Shown here in pieces: positions 50,324 to 58,653 of a stretch of 64,000 bases of DNA. A program made the position numbers and the translations under genes. This stretch comes from Niallia sp. XMNu-256 (lineage in GTDB: Bacteria > Bacillota > Bacilli > Bacillales > Cytobacillaceae), in NCBI RefSeq assembly GCF_036670015.1, contig NZ_CP137636.1, positions 3,946,501 to 4,010,500 on the forward strand. Reading direction: 5' to 3'. A model generated the notes under the pieces. The model had not been told where the DNA came from. It did not search any database and was given only the letters and a program-made list of their open reading frames with translations. Each line of letters begins with the position of its first letter. Positions within the stretch are counted from its first letter, which is position 1.

Positions 50324-51619
50324 TTAAACCTTAAAGACTGTGATGGTTTCTTTTAATTTCTCCGCTTGTTCCTTTAATTCAACGGTAAGCTTCTCCACAT
50401 TTTCAATAACCCCGGTTTGGTATTGAATCATGGCTGATACTTCTTGGGTACCAGCGGACGTCTCTTCAGCTATGGAAGCGACCTCTTCGGATTGGGCTGA
50501 TAACGCCATAATGCCAGTCATTTGATCTTTTACAAGTGCGGAAATTTCCGAAATAGAGACAGCCATATTATTAACACTTGCTGTCATTTCCTCGAGAGCC
50601 TCATCTGTTTTGGTTCCCTTTACTACTTCTTCATTTGCTGTCTGAACTTGCTTCTTAATTTGGTCGACTACACGGTTGACCCCTGTTTGAATGTTTTTCG
50701 TTAAGCTTGAAATGCCTTGAACCGCTTTCGCACTTTCATCTGCCAACTTTCGGACTTCCTCTGCGACAACGGCAAAACCTCTGCCATGTTCACCCGCGCG
50801 TGCTGCCTCAATTGATGCATTTAAGGCTAGTAAATTTGTTTGACCAGCAACCTCTCCGACCAATTTGATCACTTGTTCAATTTTTGCAGCATTCTCTTCT
50901 AATTCTTTTACCGTTTGCAATGATTCTTTATTATCATTTGAAAGGGTTTCAATTCCAGTAATAAGCGATCGAACAACTTCTTTTGCATGATTCAGATCTT
51001 TCACCATTTCGGCCGAGATCGACTCGGAATGTTTGGCCGTCTGCTCTACATTTTCTGCGATTCGTATCACACCATCAATGGATTCTGTTGTCGCCTGTAT
51101 CGAGATAGCTGAGCTTTCCGCACCAACTGCAATCTCAGCTGTCGTCATTGCAATGGATGATGCCTGTTCAGTTACTGCTGCCGATTCATTCGAAATCGCC
51201 AACACCTTTTCATTTGTCTGTTTGAAATTTTCATCAATATTTTGAACAATCTCTCGTAGTTTTGTTAACATTTTATCAAACGCAACCGCTAATGAACGAA
51301 TTTCATTATCGACCTTTGAGGTCTCTACCTTTTCACTTAGATCACCAGAGGCTGCCTTCATAGCAGCTTTTTCCAACTTTTGCAAAGGTCTAATGATAAT
51401 AGAAGCAGCAAAATAGGCAAGAATTCCTGACCATATGATCCCTAACATAAAGGTCACAATTGAAAATGTCACTTCTCAGACTGCAATGATCTCTTTTATA
51501 TAAGGATAAAGGACATAAATAAAAAATGCACTTGTCGAATAGGTAATTACAGCCAAGGTTGTTGTAAAGAACACTAACTGTTTTCTAATTCCCCATTTAT
51601 ACTCTCGTTTGTCTTGCAC
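50324..51619 (-). pseudogene. Methyl-accepting chemotaxis protein with in-frame TGA stop at codon 48
   Basis: A GTG start at 51619 with an ideal AGGAGG site opens a frame encoding a basic N-terminus and first membrane span (about residues 15-38), then reaches TGA at 51476-51478. The same frame continues at once with a second membrane span ([18 protein letters not shown]), HAMP domain ([20 protein letters not shown]) and a complete signalling domain with the hairpin tip [37 protein letters not shown]. The intact product would be 431 residues with almost no external loop. Restart from GTG 51472 lacks a ribosome site. It could be a nonsense mutation, an assembly error or readthrough. Confidence 0.8.
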
Positions 51620-51647
51620 CCAGTCTCCTCCTCAACTACAATGATGG

Positions 51648-52088
51648 TTATTTCTTCAGTCTATCGGCTACTTTTTCAATGGCTTCCTTAATCTCTTCAT
51701 AAGTTTCACGATAGACATCTACAGGACCGCCAAATGGATCGGAAATATCTCGAATTCCATCCATTCCAGCAAACTCCTTCAGTGTGTATGTTTTTGCTTG
51801 TGCTTGAGGAAACATGCTAATAACGGTAGCTTTATGTCCAGAGGTCATCGTAAAAATAAAGTCGGCCCAATCCACTAAATTTTCCGTTATCATAGAGGAT
51901 TTATGGTTATGAGGAATGCTGTTTTCGTCTAAAACATTTTTCGTATTTGTGGATGCCTCCGATCCATCTGATGCAAAGGTTCCGGCTGATTTCACCTTCA
52001 CTCCTGGGAGATTCATATGCTTCAATAAAGATTCTGCGATTGGACTTCTACATGTATTGCCTGTACAAACAATTAAGACGGTTGTCAT
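51648..52088 (-). CDS. ywlE: Protein-arginine phosphatase YwlE
   Basis: 146 residues, low-molecular-weight phosphatase fold. P-loop VCTGNTCRSPIAE has nucleophile Cys8, Thr12 (the residue that marks arginine over tyrosine specificity in YwlE) and Arg14; the general acid Asp lies in the SDPFGG segment near residue 118. YwlE reverses arginine phosphorylation made by McsB in stress and protein degradation control. ATG 52088 follows GGGGGA by six bases; seven further upstream codons are open. Confidence 0.92.
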   Translation of the reverse strand: MTTVLIVCTGNTCRSPIAESLLKHMNLPGVKVKSAGTFASDGSEASTNTKNVLDENSIPHNHKSSMITENLVDWADFIFTMTSGHKATVISMFPQAQAKTYTLKEFAGMDGIRDISDPFGGPVDVYRETYEEIKEAIEKVADRLKK

Positions 52089-52206
52089 GATTAATCCCCC
52101 TTTTTTCAATTATAAGCCAAATTCTTCTAGGACAATAGACTGAGTGCAAAAGATTTCCTAAACCTTCACATTTACCCACATTTATGAAATTTTTTTAGCA
52201 AACGAG

Positions 52207-52761
52207 TTAAAACGGAAATAATAATTTGATTCCAAAAAAGATTAAAATGGCTCCACCTAGTATTTCACTGTATTTCCCAAGCCAATCTTGAACACGGCGT
52301 CCAATAAACAAACCTAACCAAGACAGCAGCATGGCTCCCGCTCCAAAGCAAATTAAAACGAGCCACGTTTTTGCCCCATAGATCCCAAGCGACAGTCCCA
52401 CTGAAAAACTATCAAGGCTCACACTTAACGCAAATAAGATTAAGCCATATCCAACGGGTGTAAGCAGGCTTTCCCCTTCTTTTTTTAAACTTGCGATGAT
52501 CATTTGCAGCCCTAATACTAATAATAAGCCACCTCCGATATAACCCGCAATGGCATCGAACTTTTCTGATAAAAAGCGCCCAGCCAGGATCCCTAATAAA
52601 GGCATAAAAATATGAAAAATTCCAACCGTGATCCCGATATTAAAAACTTGCCTCAACCTGAGCCTGTACATTCCCATGCCAAGACTAATCGAGAATGCAT
52701 CCATTCCGAGCGCAAGTGCCATAATCATAATTGTAACCAATTCCCCAACAAACTCCGACAT
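52207..52761 (-). CDS. mntP: Manganese efflux pump MntP
   Basis: 184 residues, six membrane helices in two related halves, each with the DxxxxS metal motif: [12 protein letters not shown] near residue 20 and [14 protein letters not shown] near 115. It exports Mn2+. ATG 52761 follows GGGGAGG by seven bases and is preferred to ATG 52767. No yybP-ykoY manganese riboswitch signature was found in the 110 bases upstream. Confidence 0.93.
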   Translation of the reverse strand: MSEFVGELVTIMIMALALGMDAFSISLGMGMYRLRLRQVFNIGITVGIFHIFMPLLGILAGRFLSEKFDAIAGYIGGGLLLVLGLQMIIASLKKEGESLLTPVGYGLILFALSVSLDSFSVGLSLGIYGAKTWLVLICFGAGAMLLSWLGLFIGRRVQDWLGKYSEILGGAILIFFGIKLLFPF

Positions 52762-52869
52762 CCCCATACCTCCCCGGATTTACTCTTTCCAACTTATGCA
52801 AGTGAGACAAGTTTTAGAAGGTAAATATAATAGTGGAGAATCAGGGCCCCTTTCAGAATATCGGAATGA

Positions 52870-52906
52870 AAAGAGACTAAGAACACTCCTCGTGCTTAGT
52901 CTCTTT
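52870..52906 (-). terminator. Terminator between ywlC and mntP
   Basis: AAAGAGACTAAG/CTTAGTCTCTTT perfect 12-bp stem with a 13-base loop and TTTTC on the minus strand. Confidence 0.8.
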
Positions 52907-52924
52907 GAGTTGTTATGCTTTTAT

Positions 52925-53130
52925 CAGGCTTAACGGGCAGTAAGACCCCCATTCAAGATTCAGATTAAAATAAAAGAAGAATGGCGGGGGATCAACTGCC
53001 CGTAAAGCTCCGATTGGTGAGATAAGATTTATCTTTGGGCTTCAGCCCTTAGATAAATCAATCAGGCTCTGCGTGACTAACCATCAGTAGGGGAAGAAGG
53101 ACCCCCCACTGATGGAAGTTTCACTTTATC
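52925..53130 (-). ncRNA. Candidate structured RNA / mobile-element RNA between mntP and ywlC
   Basis: Five pairings can be drawn: P1 ACGGGCAGT/ACTGCCCGT (52933-52941 with 52995-53003), P2 CCCCC-ATTC/GAAT-GGC-GGGGG inside it, P3 GATTTATCT/AGATAAATC (53026-53059) capped by GGGC/GCCC, a short P4 enclosing P3 (GATTG/CAATC), and P5 CCATCAGT-GGGG/CCCC-ACTGATGG (53081-53115). The tail ATAAAGTGAAACTTCC (minus strand) is shared with relics at 12343-12357 and 57917-57932, and the other end with the latter. Strand is a guess from these shared ends. A HEARO/omega-RNA-like element is one possible identity. No protein gene accompanies it. Confidence 0.5.
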
Positions 53131-54161
53131 ATCTTGTGGCCAGCCGCTTTTAATAAACGGTTCATAATCGCGTTTCCGACCCCCGTATTTGGAAATATTT
53201 CACTGTAAATAATGTCTACCTGCGCTCGGTCAAAACTCCTTAGAGCGGCATAAATCGAACTTGCCACAGTTTCGAGTTGCGAACGACGGCCACATACATA
53301 CAGGTCATCCGCCTTGTAAAAATGCTGATTTTCTTCCGTTGTTAATACTCCCACTTTGAGTCCTTCTTGTTGGCGTTCTTCAATTAAAGCTTGAATTTGC
53401 TCTTTCGTTCCATCCACAAGATAGAGCGGCGCATCTGGTGCATAATGGCGGTACTTCATTCCAGGAGATTTTGGGGTTTCTTTCTGATCTTTCAAAGCTG
53501 GGTCAAGCAAGACTTCACCTACAACCGCCTCCAATTGCTCCTTTGTCACCCCACCTGGTCGCAAAATCACCGGAACTTCCGTTGTACAATCCACTACCGT
53601 TGATTCAACCCCTACTCCGGTTGGGCCTCCGTCTACAATCCCGGCAATTCTCCCATCCAAATCTTCCTTCACATGTTGGGCCATGGTCGGACTTGGTTTT
53701 CCCGACCGATTTGCGCTCGGTGCTGCAATTGGTAGTCCGGTCTGCTCTAAAAGATTCAATGCAACCGGATGGTCAGGCATTCGAATCCCTACCGTCATCA
53801 AGCCTGCCGTCGTTTTCTGTGATAACGTTCCTTCTTTATATGTTAAAATAATCGTTAACGGCCCAGGCCAGAAATGTTCCATTAGGATGTTTGCTGTTTG
53901 TGGAATGTGATCCACAAAGTCAGTCAACTGCTCCTTCTTCGCAATGTGGACAATAAGTGGATTGTCACTCGGTCTCCCTTTGGCAGCAAAGATTTTCTCC
54001 ACAGCTTCATCACTCTGTGCATTTCCACCTAAGCCATAGACGGTTTCAGTTGGAAAAGCAACCACTTCATTTTTCCTTAATAAATCGGCAGCCTCCTGTA
54101 GTTGTGGAAAGTTTTCCAGTTTATCCACATTTTTATCCACAATCCAATATTTTGTCCTCAT
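53121..54161 (-). CDS. ywlC: Threonylcarbamoyl-AMP synthase YwlC (Sua5 type)
   Basis: 346 residues: YrdC/Sua5 catalytic domain (about 15-215) with KNEVVAFPTETVYGLGGNA, KGRPSDNPLIVHI and APSANRSGKPSPT, then a linker with SPGMKYRHYAPDAPL and the C-terminal Sua5 domain. It makes threonylcarbamoyl-AMP for the t6A37 modification of tRNAs. The 3' end overlaps the shared element tail: the last two codons and TGA stop are ATAAAGTGA, identical to the tail of the other copies. DnaA boxes overlap its 5' end. Confidence 0.94.
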   Translation of the reverse strand: MRTKYWIVDKNVDKLENFPQLQEAADLLRKNEVVAFPTETVYGLGGNAQSDEAVEKIFAAKGRPSDNPLIVHIAKKEQLTDFVDHIPQTANILMEHFWPGPLTIILTYKEGTLSQKTTAGLMTVGIRMPDHPVALNLLEQTGLPIAAPSANRSGKPSPTMAQHVKEDLDGRIAGIVDGGPTGVGVESTVVDCTTEVPVILRPGGVTKEQLEAVVGEVLLDPALKDQKETPKSPGMKYRHYAPDAPLYLVDGTKEQIQALIEERQQEGLKVGVLTTEENQHFYKADDLYVCGRRSQLETVASSIYAALRSFDRAQVDIIYSEIFPNTGVGNAIMNRLLKAAGHKMIK

Positions 54162-54450
54162 TTTGTTCCACCTTTTGTACTGTTAAAATAAGTTGTTCGT
54201 TACGCTGTTTTCCCATTGAAAGTATAAAAGAACAGCCTCAATTACACAAGTGTTATCCACAAAATGTGGACAATAAGGGAAACTTTGTGGATAATTCTGT
54301 GGATATTAACAAAAACATCCCCAAATACCATGCCTAACCATCTATTGAAGGGCTAGATGTCTTTTTAAAAACACAGAGTTATCCACAGTTAAGATATGTT
54401 TAACATGGTCAGATCCGGCAAAAGCCATCGGCAACTGATCTTTATCCACC
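54121..54450. promoter_or_regulatory. DnaA-box cluster at ywlC
   Basis: Perfect TTATCCACA boxes: 54121-54129, 54133-54141, 54253-54261, 54379-54387 (plus strand) and 54286-54294 (minus). One-mismatch boxes: 54265-54273, 54298-54306, 54442-54450, and further off 53908-53916 and 53945-53953. The cluster spans the 5' end of ywlC, the 180-bp gap and the 3' end of ywlB. A DnaA-box cluster upstream of ywlC is known in B. subtilis as a site that titrates DnaA and tempers replication initiation. Confidence 0.85.
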
Positions 54451-54794
54451 ATTTCGAATCCTAGGACTTCAACAAACCTCATTGCACCTAGTTTATTTGT
54501 TGCTAAATATAAATCTTTAACCCCTTGTTGACTCGCTAGTAAAAACATTTCTTGAAATAATCTTAACAAATCATGCTCCGAAGTGTCTGCAGTCATCACC
54601 AATGAGCGTAACAACCCACTTACTCCAAAGCGCTCCATCCCTAATGTTGCCTTTACAGCTCCGTGCTCATCCTCCATGATCAAACAGGTATCTAGTATAT
54701 CTTTAATTCCATTTTTATTCACATTCGCCTTTTCCAAGAAGGTTGTTAATACGTTCAAATCCTCGACCTTTGCACTGCGTACATTTACATTCAT
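54342..54794 (-). CDS. ywlB: YwlB-like GNAT-family N-acetyltransferase
   Basis: 150 residues. N-terminus VNVRSAKVEDLNVLTTFLEK and the central LLRSLVMTADTSEHDLLRLF resemble GNAT folds related to ArgA-type acetyltransferases; the acetyl-CoA loop is not a textbook match, so activity is inferred. Position between spoIIR and ywlC matches B. subtilis YwlB. Its 3' end overlaps a perfect DnaA box. Confidence 0.8.
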   Translation of the reverse strand: MNVNVRSAKVEDLNVLTTFLEKANVNKNGIKDILDTCLIMEDEHGAVKATLGMERFGVSGLLRSLVMTADTSEHDLLRLFQEMFLLASQQGVKDLYLATNKLGAMRFVEVLGFEMVDKDQLPMAFAGSDHVKHILTVDNSVFLKRHLALQ

Positions 54795-54940
54795 CGATTC
54801 TTCCCCCTATTTAATCTTGTTAATCTATTAATATGAATAAATAGAGTAAATAGAATCATTTTTATCTATTATAGAGAAGAATTGTCGTACTCATTCGAAC
54901 ATGCCTTTTTGATTACTAGAAATACACTCTTTTTCCAAAC

Positions 54941-54975
54941 AAAAAGAAGCCCGGTAACAAGGGCCCCTCCGCTTT
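54941..54975 (-). terminator. Probable terminator of spoIIR
   Basis: Minus strand GGCCC/GGGC-type stem followed by TTCTTTTT; imperfect. Confidence 0.5.
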
Positions 54976-55667
54976 TATCCAAAAATCCGATCCCAAATTT
55001 CTACAATGAAGAACTTCACCTTAACTGGTTCTTCATCCTCACTTGTGAATACAGGTGCTGCGGTTTGATCAAGTTCTTGGTCTAGTTTATGCTTTACCAC
55101 TTGTAATGATTTTTCTTGCTCTTCTACCTCTTGTTTTTCCTCCGCCTCGTCAAACCCTTCGCTAACGGCTACTCCATTTGAAAAATCAAGGAAACATAAC
55201 GGTGGAAATAAGACACACCACCAATTTGCTCCTGTTCCCTCTCCTAACGTAATGAGGATTGCCTCGTATTCGCCAGCTGGATACAAAAATTCACCATATA
55301 ATTTTGTCGGGAACTCTACTTTACCAAACTCTACTTCTACGGATTGATTAACCTGTTCTTGTTCCAAAACTTTTAGCGCAATTTGCTGAAGTTGAGGAAG
55401 TCCTTCTTGAATGACTTTTTTCGCTTCCTGCTTAGACGTTAAGTGGGAAACCCATTTTGTAATTTCTGCATTCACTTCATCCCTAATTAAATGCTTTACA
55501 CGTTGATCTTCTGCACTATCACTGTTCGCTAGAATTCGAAGGCGAATCGCATCATTTGGAATAACAACCGCCTCATTTGCGGTTACTTCGTTTTTCGGTA
55601 TATATAAACTTAAAATGGTTCCAATGGATAAAATTAATAAATAGATGATGGCAATATTCTTTTTCAT
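54975..55667 (-). CDS. spoIIR: Stage II sporulation protein R
   Basis: 230 residues: signal or anchor segment (about 5-25), then the SpoIIR domain with IPNDAIRLRILANSDSAEDQ, VKHLIRDEVNAEI and the near C-terminal GANWWCVLFPPLCFLD. Made in the forespore under SigF, it is secreted into the intermembrane space and triggers SpoIIGA to process pro-SigE. ATG 55667 is chosen for a normal signal peptide; the ribosome site is weak, and GTG 55679 behind AAGGGA is an alternative. A Glu-rich linker near 170-200 is longer than usual. Confidence 0.9.
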   Translation of the reverse strand: MKKNIAIIYLLILSIGTILSLYIPKNEVTANEAVVIPNDAIRLRILANSDSAEDQRVKHLIRDEVNAEITKWVSHLTSKQEAKKVIQEGLPQLQQIALKVLEQEQVNQSVEVEFGKVEFPTKLYGEFLYPAGEYEAILITLGEGTGANWWCVLFPPLCFLDFSNGVAVSEGFDEAEEKQEVEEQEKSLQVVKHKLDQELDQTAAPVFTSEDEEPVKVKFFIVEIWDRIFG

Positions 55668-55787
55668 GTTTGTTAGCACCGTCCCTTCACTAAAACATTG
55701 TGGACAGGATGCCAACTTTTTAAACTAGTAAACGTAAATTTTTATGTAAGAGATTAAGAGTCTATTATTTTACCCTTTTAAGTGGGG

Positions 55788-55879
55788 TTACTCGTATTAT
55801 TAAGGGGGCTATTTGTATTTTCGGATCCTTTACTCGTATTTTTCCGGGGGTTACTCGTATTTCTAGACCCTTTACTCGT
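55788..55879 (-). repeat. Five 21-bp repeats of the ACGAGTAA family (inverted)
   Basis: TTACTCG at 55788, 55830, 55851 and 55872, with a mutated unit (CTATTTG) at 55809: exact 21-bp steps. Same core as 36237-36306 and the reverse complement of 18136-18227. It lies in the spoIIR-prmC gap. Confidence 0.92.
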
Positions 55880-55902
55880 ATTTTACCATATTTAACCAAT
55901 AA

Positions 55903-55927
55903 TAAGAGGAGTCTGAGGGCTCCTCTT
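55903..55927 (-). terminator. Probable terminator of prfA-prmC
   Basis: AGAGGAG/CTCCTCT stem overlapping the prmC stop, followed by TTATTATT. Confidence 0.5.
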
Positions 55928-56784
55928 TAATCCATTTCCACAAATACCATCCGATCTTTCCCATTAATATCATGAACCGTTTCTATTCTCGCTGTCGGAA
56001 AGGTTTCCCGCATAAGGGCTGCAACCGCATTACTTTGCCCGGCTCCGACTTCAAACCCAACAAGTGCCTTATCTTTTAAAACAAGCGGCAGTTGTACGGC
56101 AAATTTCCGGTAAATGTCCAACCCATCTTCCCCAGCAAATAAAGCGTGATGGGGTTCATGCTCGGTCACAACAATGGACATGTCCTGCTTGTCTCCAAGC
56201 GGAATATAAGGCGGATTCGAGATCACAACGTCAAATTTACTTCCCTTCTCAATAAAGGGTTGTAAAGCATCCCCTTGTACAAATTCAATCGAAGCATGGT
56301 GCTTCTCAGCGTTCTCCACCGCAACCTGCAACGCCTTCTCAGAAATATCGGATGCGGTCATATGTATATTCGGACGCTCTGCTTTTAGCGTAATCGCAAT
56401 CGCACCGCTGCCTGTGCCAATATCGACGACATGGAGTTCCTCTTCTTCACCAAATATCCGTTTCATTCGCTGAAGGGCCCCAAGAACTAATTCCTCTGTT
56501 TCAGGACGTGGAACTAACACATGCTCGTTCACAGTGAAACTTCGGCCGTAAAACTCCTCAAATCCCATAATATACTGGATTGGCCTTCCTTCACCATGCA
56601 GCAGCACCGCCTGCTTAAATGCTTTCTCTACCTCTTGGTCAAGTTCCTCCCGCAAGTTAGCTAATAATCTAGAACGGTCCATTTCTGTGTAATAACGGAG
56701 CAATAATTCCCCCGCATTTTCGTCTCGATCTTTTTCACGTAAAAAAGAAGAAGCCCAGTTCAGAGCTTCGTAAATTTTTCCCAT
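55927..56784 (-). CDS. prmC: Release factor glutamine methyltransferase PrmC
   Basis: 285 residues: N-terminal helical domain, SAM-binding [13 protein letters not shown] (about 121-133) and the catalytic NPPY at 190-193. It methylates the Gln of the GGQ motif of release factors. Directly downstream of prfA with 2 bases between, so the enzyme and its substrate are co-expressed. Confidence 0.95.
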   Translation of the reverse strand: MGKIYEALNWASSFLREKDRDENAGELLLRYYTEMDRSRLLANLREELDQEVEKAFKQAVLLHGEGRPIQYIMGFEEFYGRSFTVNEHVLVPRPETEELVLGALQRMKRIFGEEEELHVVDIGTGSGAIAITLKAERPNIHMTASDISEKALQVAVENAEKHHASIEFVQGDALQPFIEKGSKFDVVISNPPYIPLGDKQDMSIVVTEHEPHHALFAGEDGLDIYRKFAVQLPLVLKDKALVGFEVGAGQSNAVAALMRETFPTARIETVHDINGKDRMVFVEMD

Positions 56785-56786
56785 CG

Positions 56787-57857
56787 TTACCCCTCAGCAC
56801 TTTCTAGTTTACTGGATTGTTCTTCCATAATAAGGGCGTTAATAAATTCATCTAGTTTGCCTTCAAGGATTTGATCCAGCTTTTGGATGGTCAAACCAAT
56901 CCGGTGGTCCGTTACACGGTTTTGTGGGAAGTTGTACGTCCGAATACGTTCAGAGCGATCCCCTGTTCCAACCGCTGATTTCCGTTGTTGGTCATATTCC
57001 GCTTGTGCCTCTCGCTGGAATTTATCATAAATACGGGCACGAAGAACCTTCATCGCCTTTTCTTTGTTTTTAATTTGCGATTTCTCATCCTGACAGGATA
57101 CAACAACCCCTGTTGGTAAGTGGGTCAAACGAACGGCTGACATGGTTGTATTTACACTCTGTCCCCCTGGACCACTTGAAGCAAAAGTATCGACACGAAT
57201 ATCCTTATCATGAATATCAATTTCGACTTCCTCTGTTTCCGGAAGGACAGCTACTGTTGCGGTTGATGTATGAATCCGACCGCCAGACTCAGTTTCTGGA
57301 ACACGTTGCACACGGTGGGCACCGTTTTCAAATTTCAGCTTTGAATAAGCTCCTTGGCCATTAATCATAAAGATAATCTCTTTATAACCACCCACTCCTG
57401 TTGAATGAGTTTCAATGACATCAATTTTCCAACGTTGGGCTTCTGCGAATTTGCTGTACATACGGAATAGATCTGCTGCAAATAGAGCCGCCTCATCTCC
57501 GCCGGCAGCACCGCGAATTTCCATAATTACGTTTTTATCATCGTTCGGATCTTTCGGGATTAAAAGAATTTTAAGGCGATCTTCAAGGTCCTCGATTTTA
57601 TCCTCTAGTTCGTGAACCTCTTCTTTGACCATATCTCTCATTTCTGGGTCAAGCTTATCTTCGAGCATTTCTTTTGCATCTTTTAACTGTTCACGTACGA
57701 CTTTATATTCACGGTAAACAGCAACCGTCTCTTGAATGTCGGATTGTTCTTTCGAATATTCGCGTAGTTTTTTTGTATCATTTATCACTTCAGGATCACT
57801 TAATAATTCGTTCAGTCTATCATAGCGATCTTCAACTGCTTGAAGCCGATCAAACAT
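56787..57857 (-). CDS. prfA: Peptide chain release factor 1
   Basis: 356 residues. Catalytic GGQ at 231-233 ([20 protein letters not shown]) and the stop-codon-reading tripeptide region VQRVPETES at about 183-191. RF1 releases peptides at UAA and UAG. ATG 57857 follows GAGGTG by six bases and gives the usual [11 protein letters not shown] start; the frame is open three codons further. B. subtilis has tdk upstream, absent here. Confidence 0.96.
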   Translation of the reverse strand: MFDRLQAVEDRYDRLNELLSDPEVINDTKKLREYSKEQSDIQETVAVYREYKVVREQLKDAKEMLEDKLDPEMRDMVKEEVHELEDKIEDLEDRLKILLIPKDPNDDKNVIMEIRGAAGGDEAALFAADLFRMYSKFAEAQRWKIDVIETHSTGVGGYKEIIFMINGQGAYSKLKFENGAHRVQRVPETESGGRIHTSTATVAVLPETEEVEIDIHDKDIRVDTFASSGPGGQSVNTTMSAVRLTHLPTGVVVSCQDEKSQIKNKEKAMKVLRARIYDKFQREAQAEYDQQRKSAVGTGDRSERIRTYNFPQNRVTDHRIGLTIQKLDQILEGKLDEFINALIMEEQSSKLESAEG

Positions 57858-57887
57858 TGCATTCACCTCTTTTGTTTATTATCAGTA

Positions 57888-57933
57888 TTAACGGCAGTCA
57901 GACCCCCACCGATGGAAGTTTCACTTTATCTAA
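57888..57933 (-). repeat. Internally deleted relic of the 52925-53130 element
   Basis: Minus-strand ATAAAGTGAAACTTCCATC with GGTGGGGGTCTGACTGCC and GTTAA...CTGATAA: both ends of the longer element joined with about 150 bases missing. It lies in the prfA upstream region. Confidence 0.6.
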
Positions 57934-57996
57934 TTATAGTATAGGCAATATTTACGGTCAAAAACGAATCAGTAATCATTTAATTGGCAAGTTATC

Positions 57997-58072
57997 GGGA
58001 TTTGCGCTGTTTTTGGGTAGATATGCGTCATTTTATAAGCGATATGCGCCATTTCCACTTCCATTTGCGTCA
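57997..58072 (+). repeat. Four 21-bp repeats (ATTTGCG/ATATGCG family)
   Basis: TGCG anchors at 58003, 58024, 58045 and 58066 (exact 21-bp step), with (A)TTTGCGYCATTT-like consensus. It lies in the 445-bp gap between rpmE and prfA together with repeat B and the rpmE terminator. Confidence 0.85.
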
Positions 58073-58123
58073 ATTAGATCAATTCCCTGTTCGATGCTTG
58101 ACCAAACCTTATTAAAAACTCCA

Positions 58124-58158
58124 TTAAAAAACAGGCAAAGTTGATAACCTGCCTGTTC
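58124..58158 (-). terminator. Terminator, probably of rpmE
   Basis: AACAGGCA/TGCCTGTT stem then six T on the minus strand. Dispersed repeat B lies between it and the rpmE stop. Confidence 0.8.
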
Positions 58159-58164
58159 GAAATT

Positions 58165-58301
58165 TCGCTTGCACTTTTTATTATTCTAGTTCCAGCGACT
58201 AGCCCCTCGAGGTCACAAGCCAATCCTGCCTGAAAGGAAAAAACACCTTTCTAGCAGGCTCGTCTTGTGCTTGTCGGGGCTGGGCAAGTCGCTTGCACTT
58301 T
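58165..58301 (-). repeat. Dispersed repeat family B, copy 2, with flanking 13-bp direct repeats
   Basis: The core 58183-58288 matches the reverse complement of 38283-38398 (AAGCCAATCCTGCC, CCCCTCGAGG, CTAGTTCCAGCG landmarks). An identical 13-mer, TCGCTTGCACTTT, stands at 58165-58177 and 58289-58301, flanking it. It begins two bases downstream of the rpmE stop codon. Confidence 0.8.
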
Positions 58302-58302
58302 C

Positions 58303-58503
58303 TTATTTAAGACCGTATTTTTTATTGAATCGGTCAACACGACCGCCAGCTTCAGCGAATTTTTGACGTCCTGTGTAGAATGGGTGGCATTCTGAACAAG
58401 TTTCAACACGAATAGATTCTTTTACTGAACCTGTTTCAAACTCGTTACCACAAGCACATTTCACTGTAGCCTTTGTAAATTTTGGATGAATTCCTGCTTT
58501 CAT
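58303..58503 (-). CDS. rpmE: 50S ribosomal protein L31 (zinc-binding type)
   Basis: 66 residues. [21 protein letters not shown] and [15 protein letters not shown] supply the Cys ligands of the C+ form, as opposed to the zinc-free paralogue induced under zinc starvation. Component of the large subunit near the central protuberance. GGAGATGAAAGG lies before the ATG. Confidence 0.96.
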   Translation of the reverse strand: MKAGIHPKFTKATVKCACGNEFETGSVKESIRVETCSECHPFYTGRQKFAEAGGRVDRFNKKYGLK

Positions 58504-58653
58504 TCCCTTTCATCTCCTTCCGCCCTGAGTCTTTCGAAACAGAGTTATATCCAAGTGCGACAAGCGCATCTCTAGTACAAAAAACACTCTTCATATTATA
58601 GCAAGGTCTAATTTGAATTGCAACGTTTGGATTTAATTTTCCAGCAAAAAGAA

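Noticed and set aside
52768-53120. yybP-ykoY manganese riboswitch upstream of mntP
   Set aside because: The expected conserved GGGGAGUA-type core and stems were not found; the structured element here is separated from mntP by a terminator.
55667-55800. SigF promoter upstream of spoIIR
   Set aside because: A GTTTA followed after 15 bases by GGCATCCTG was seen, but it has two mismatches in the -10 region, too weak to claim.
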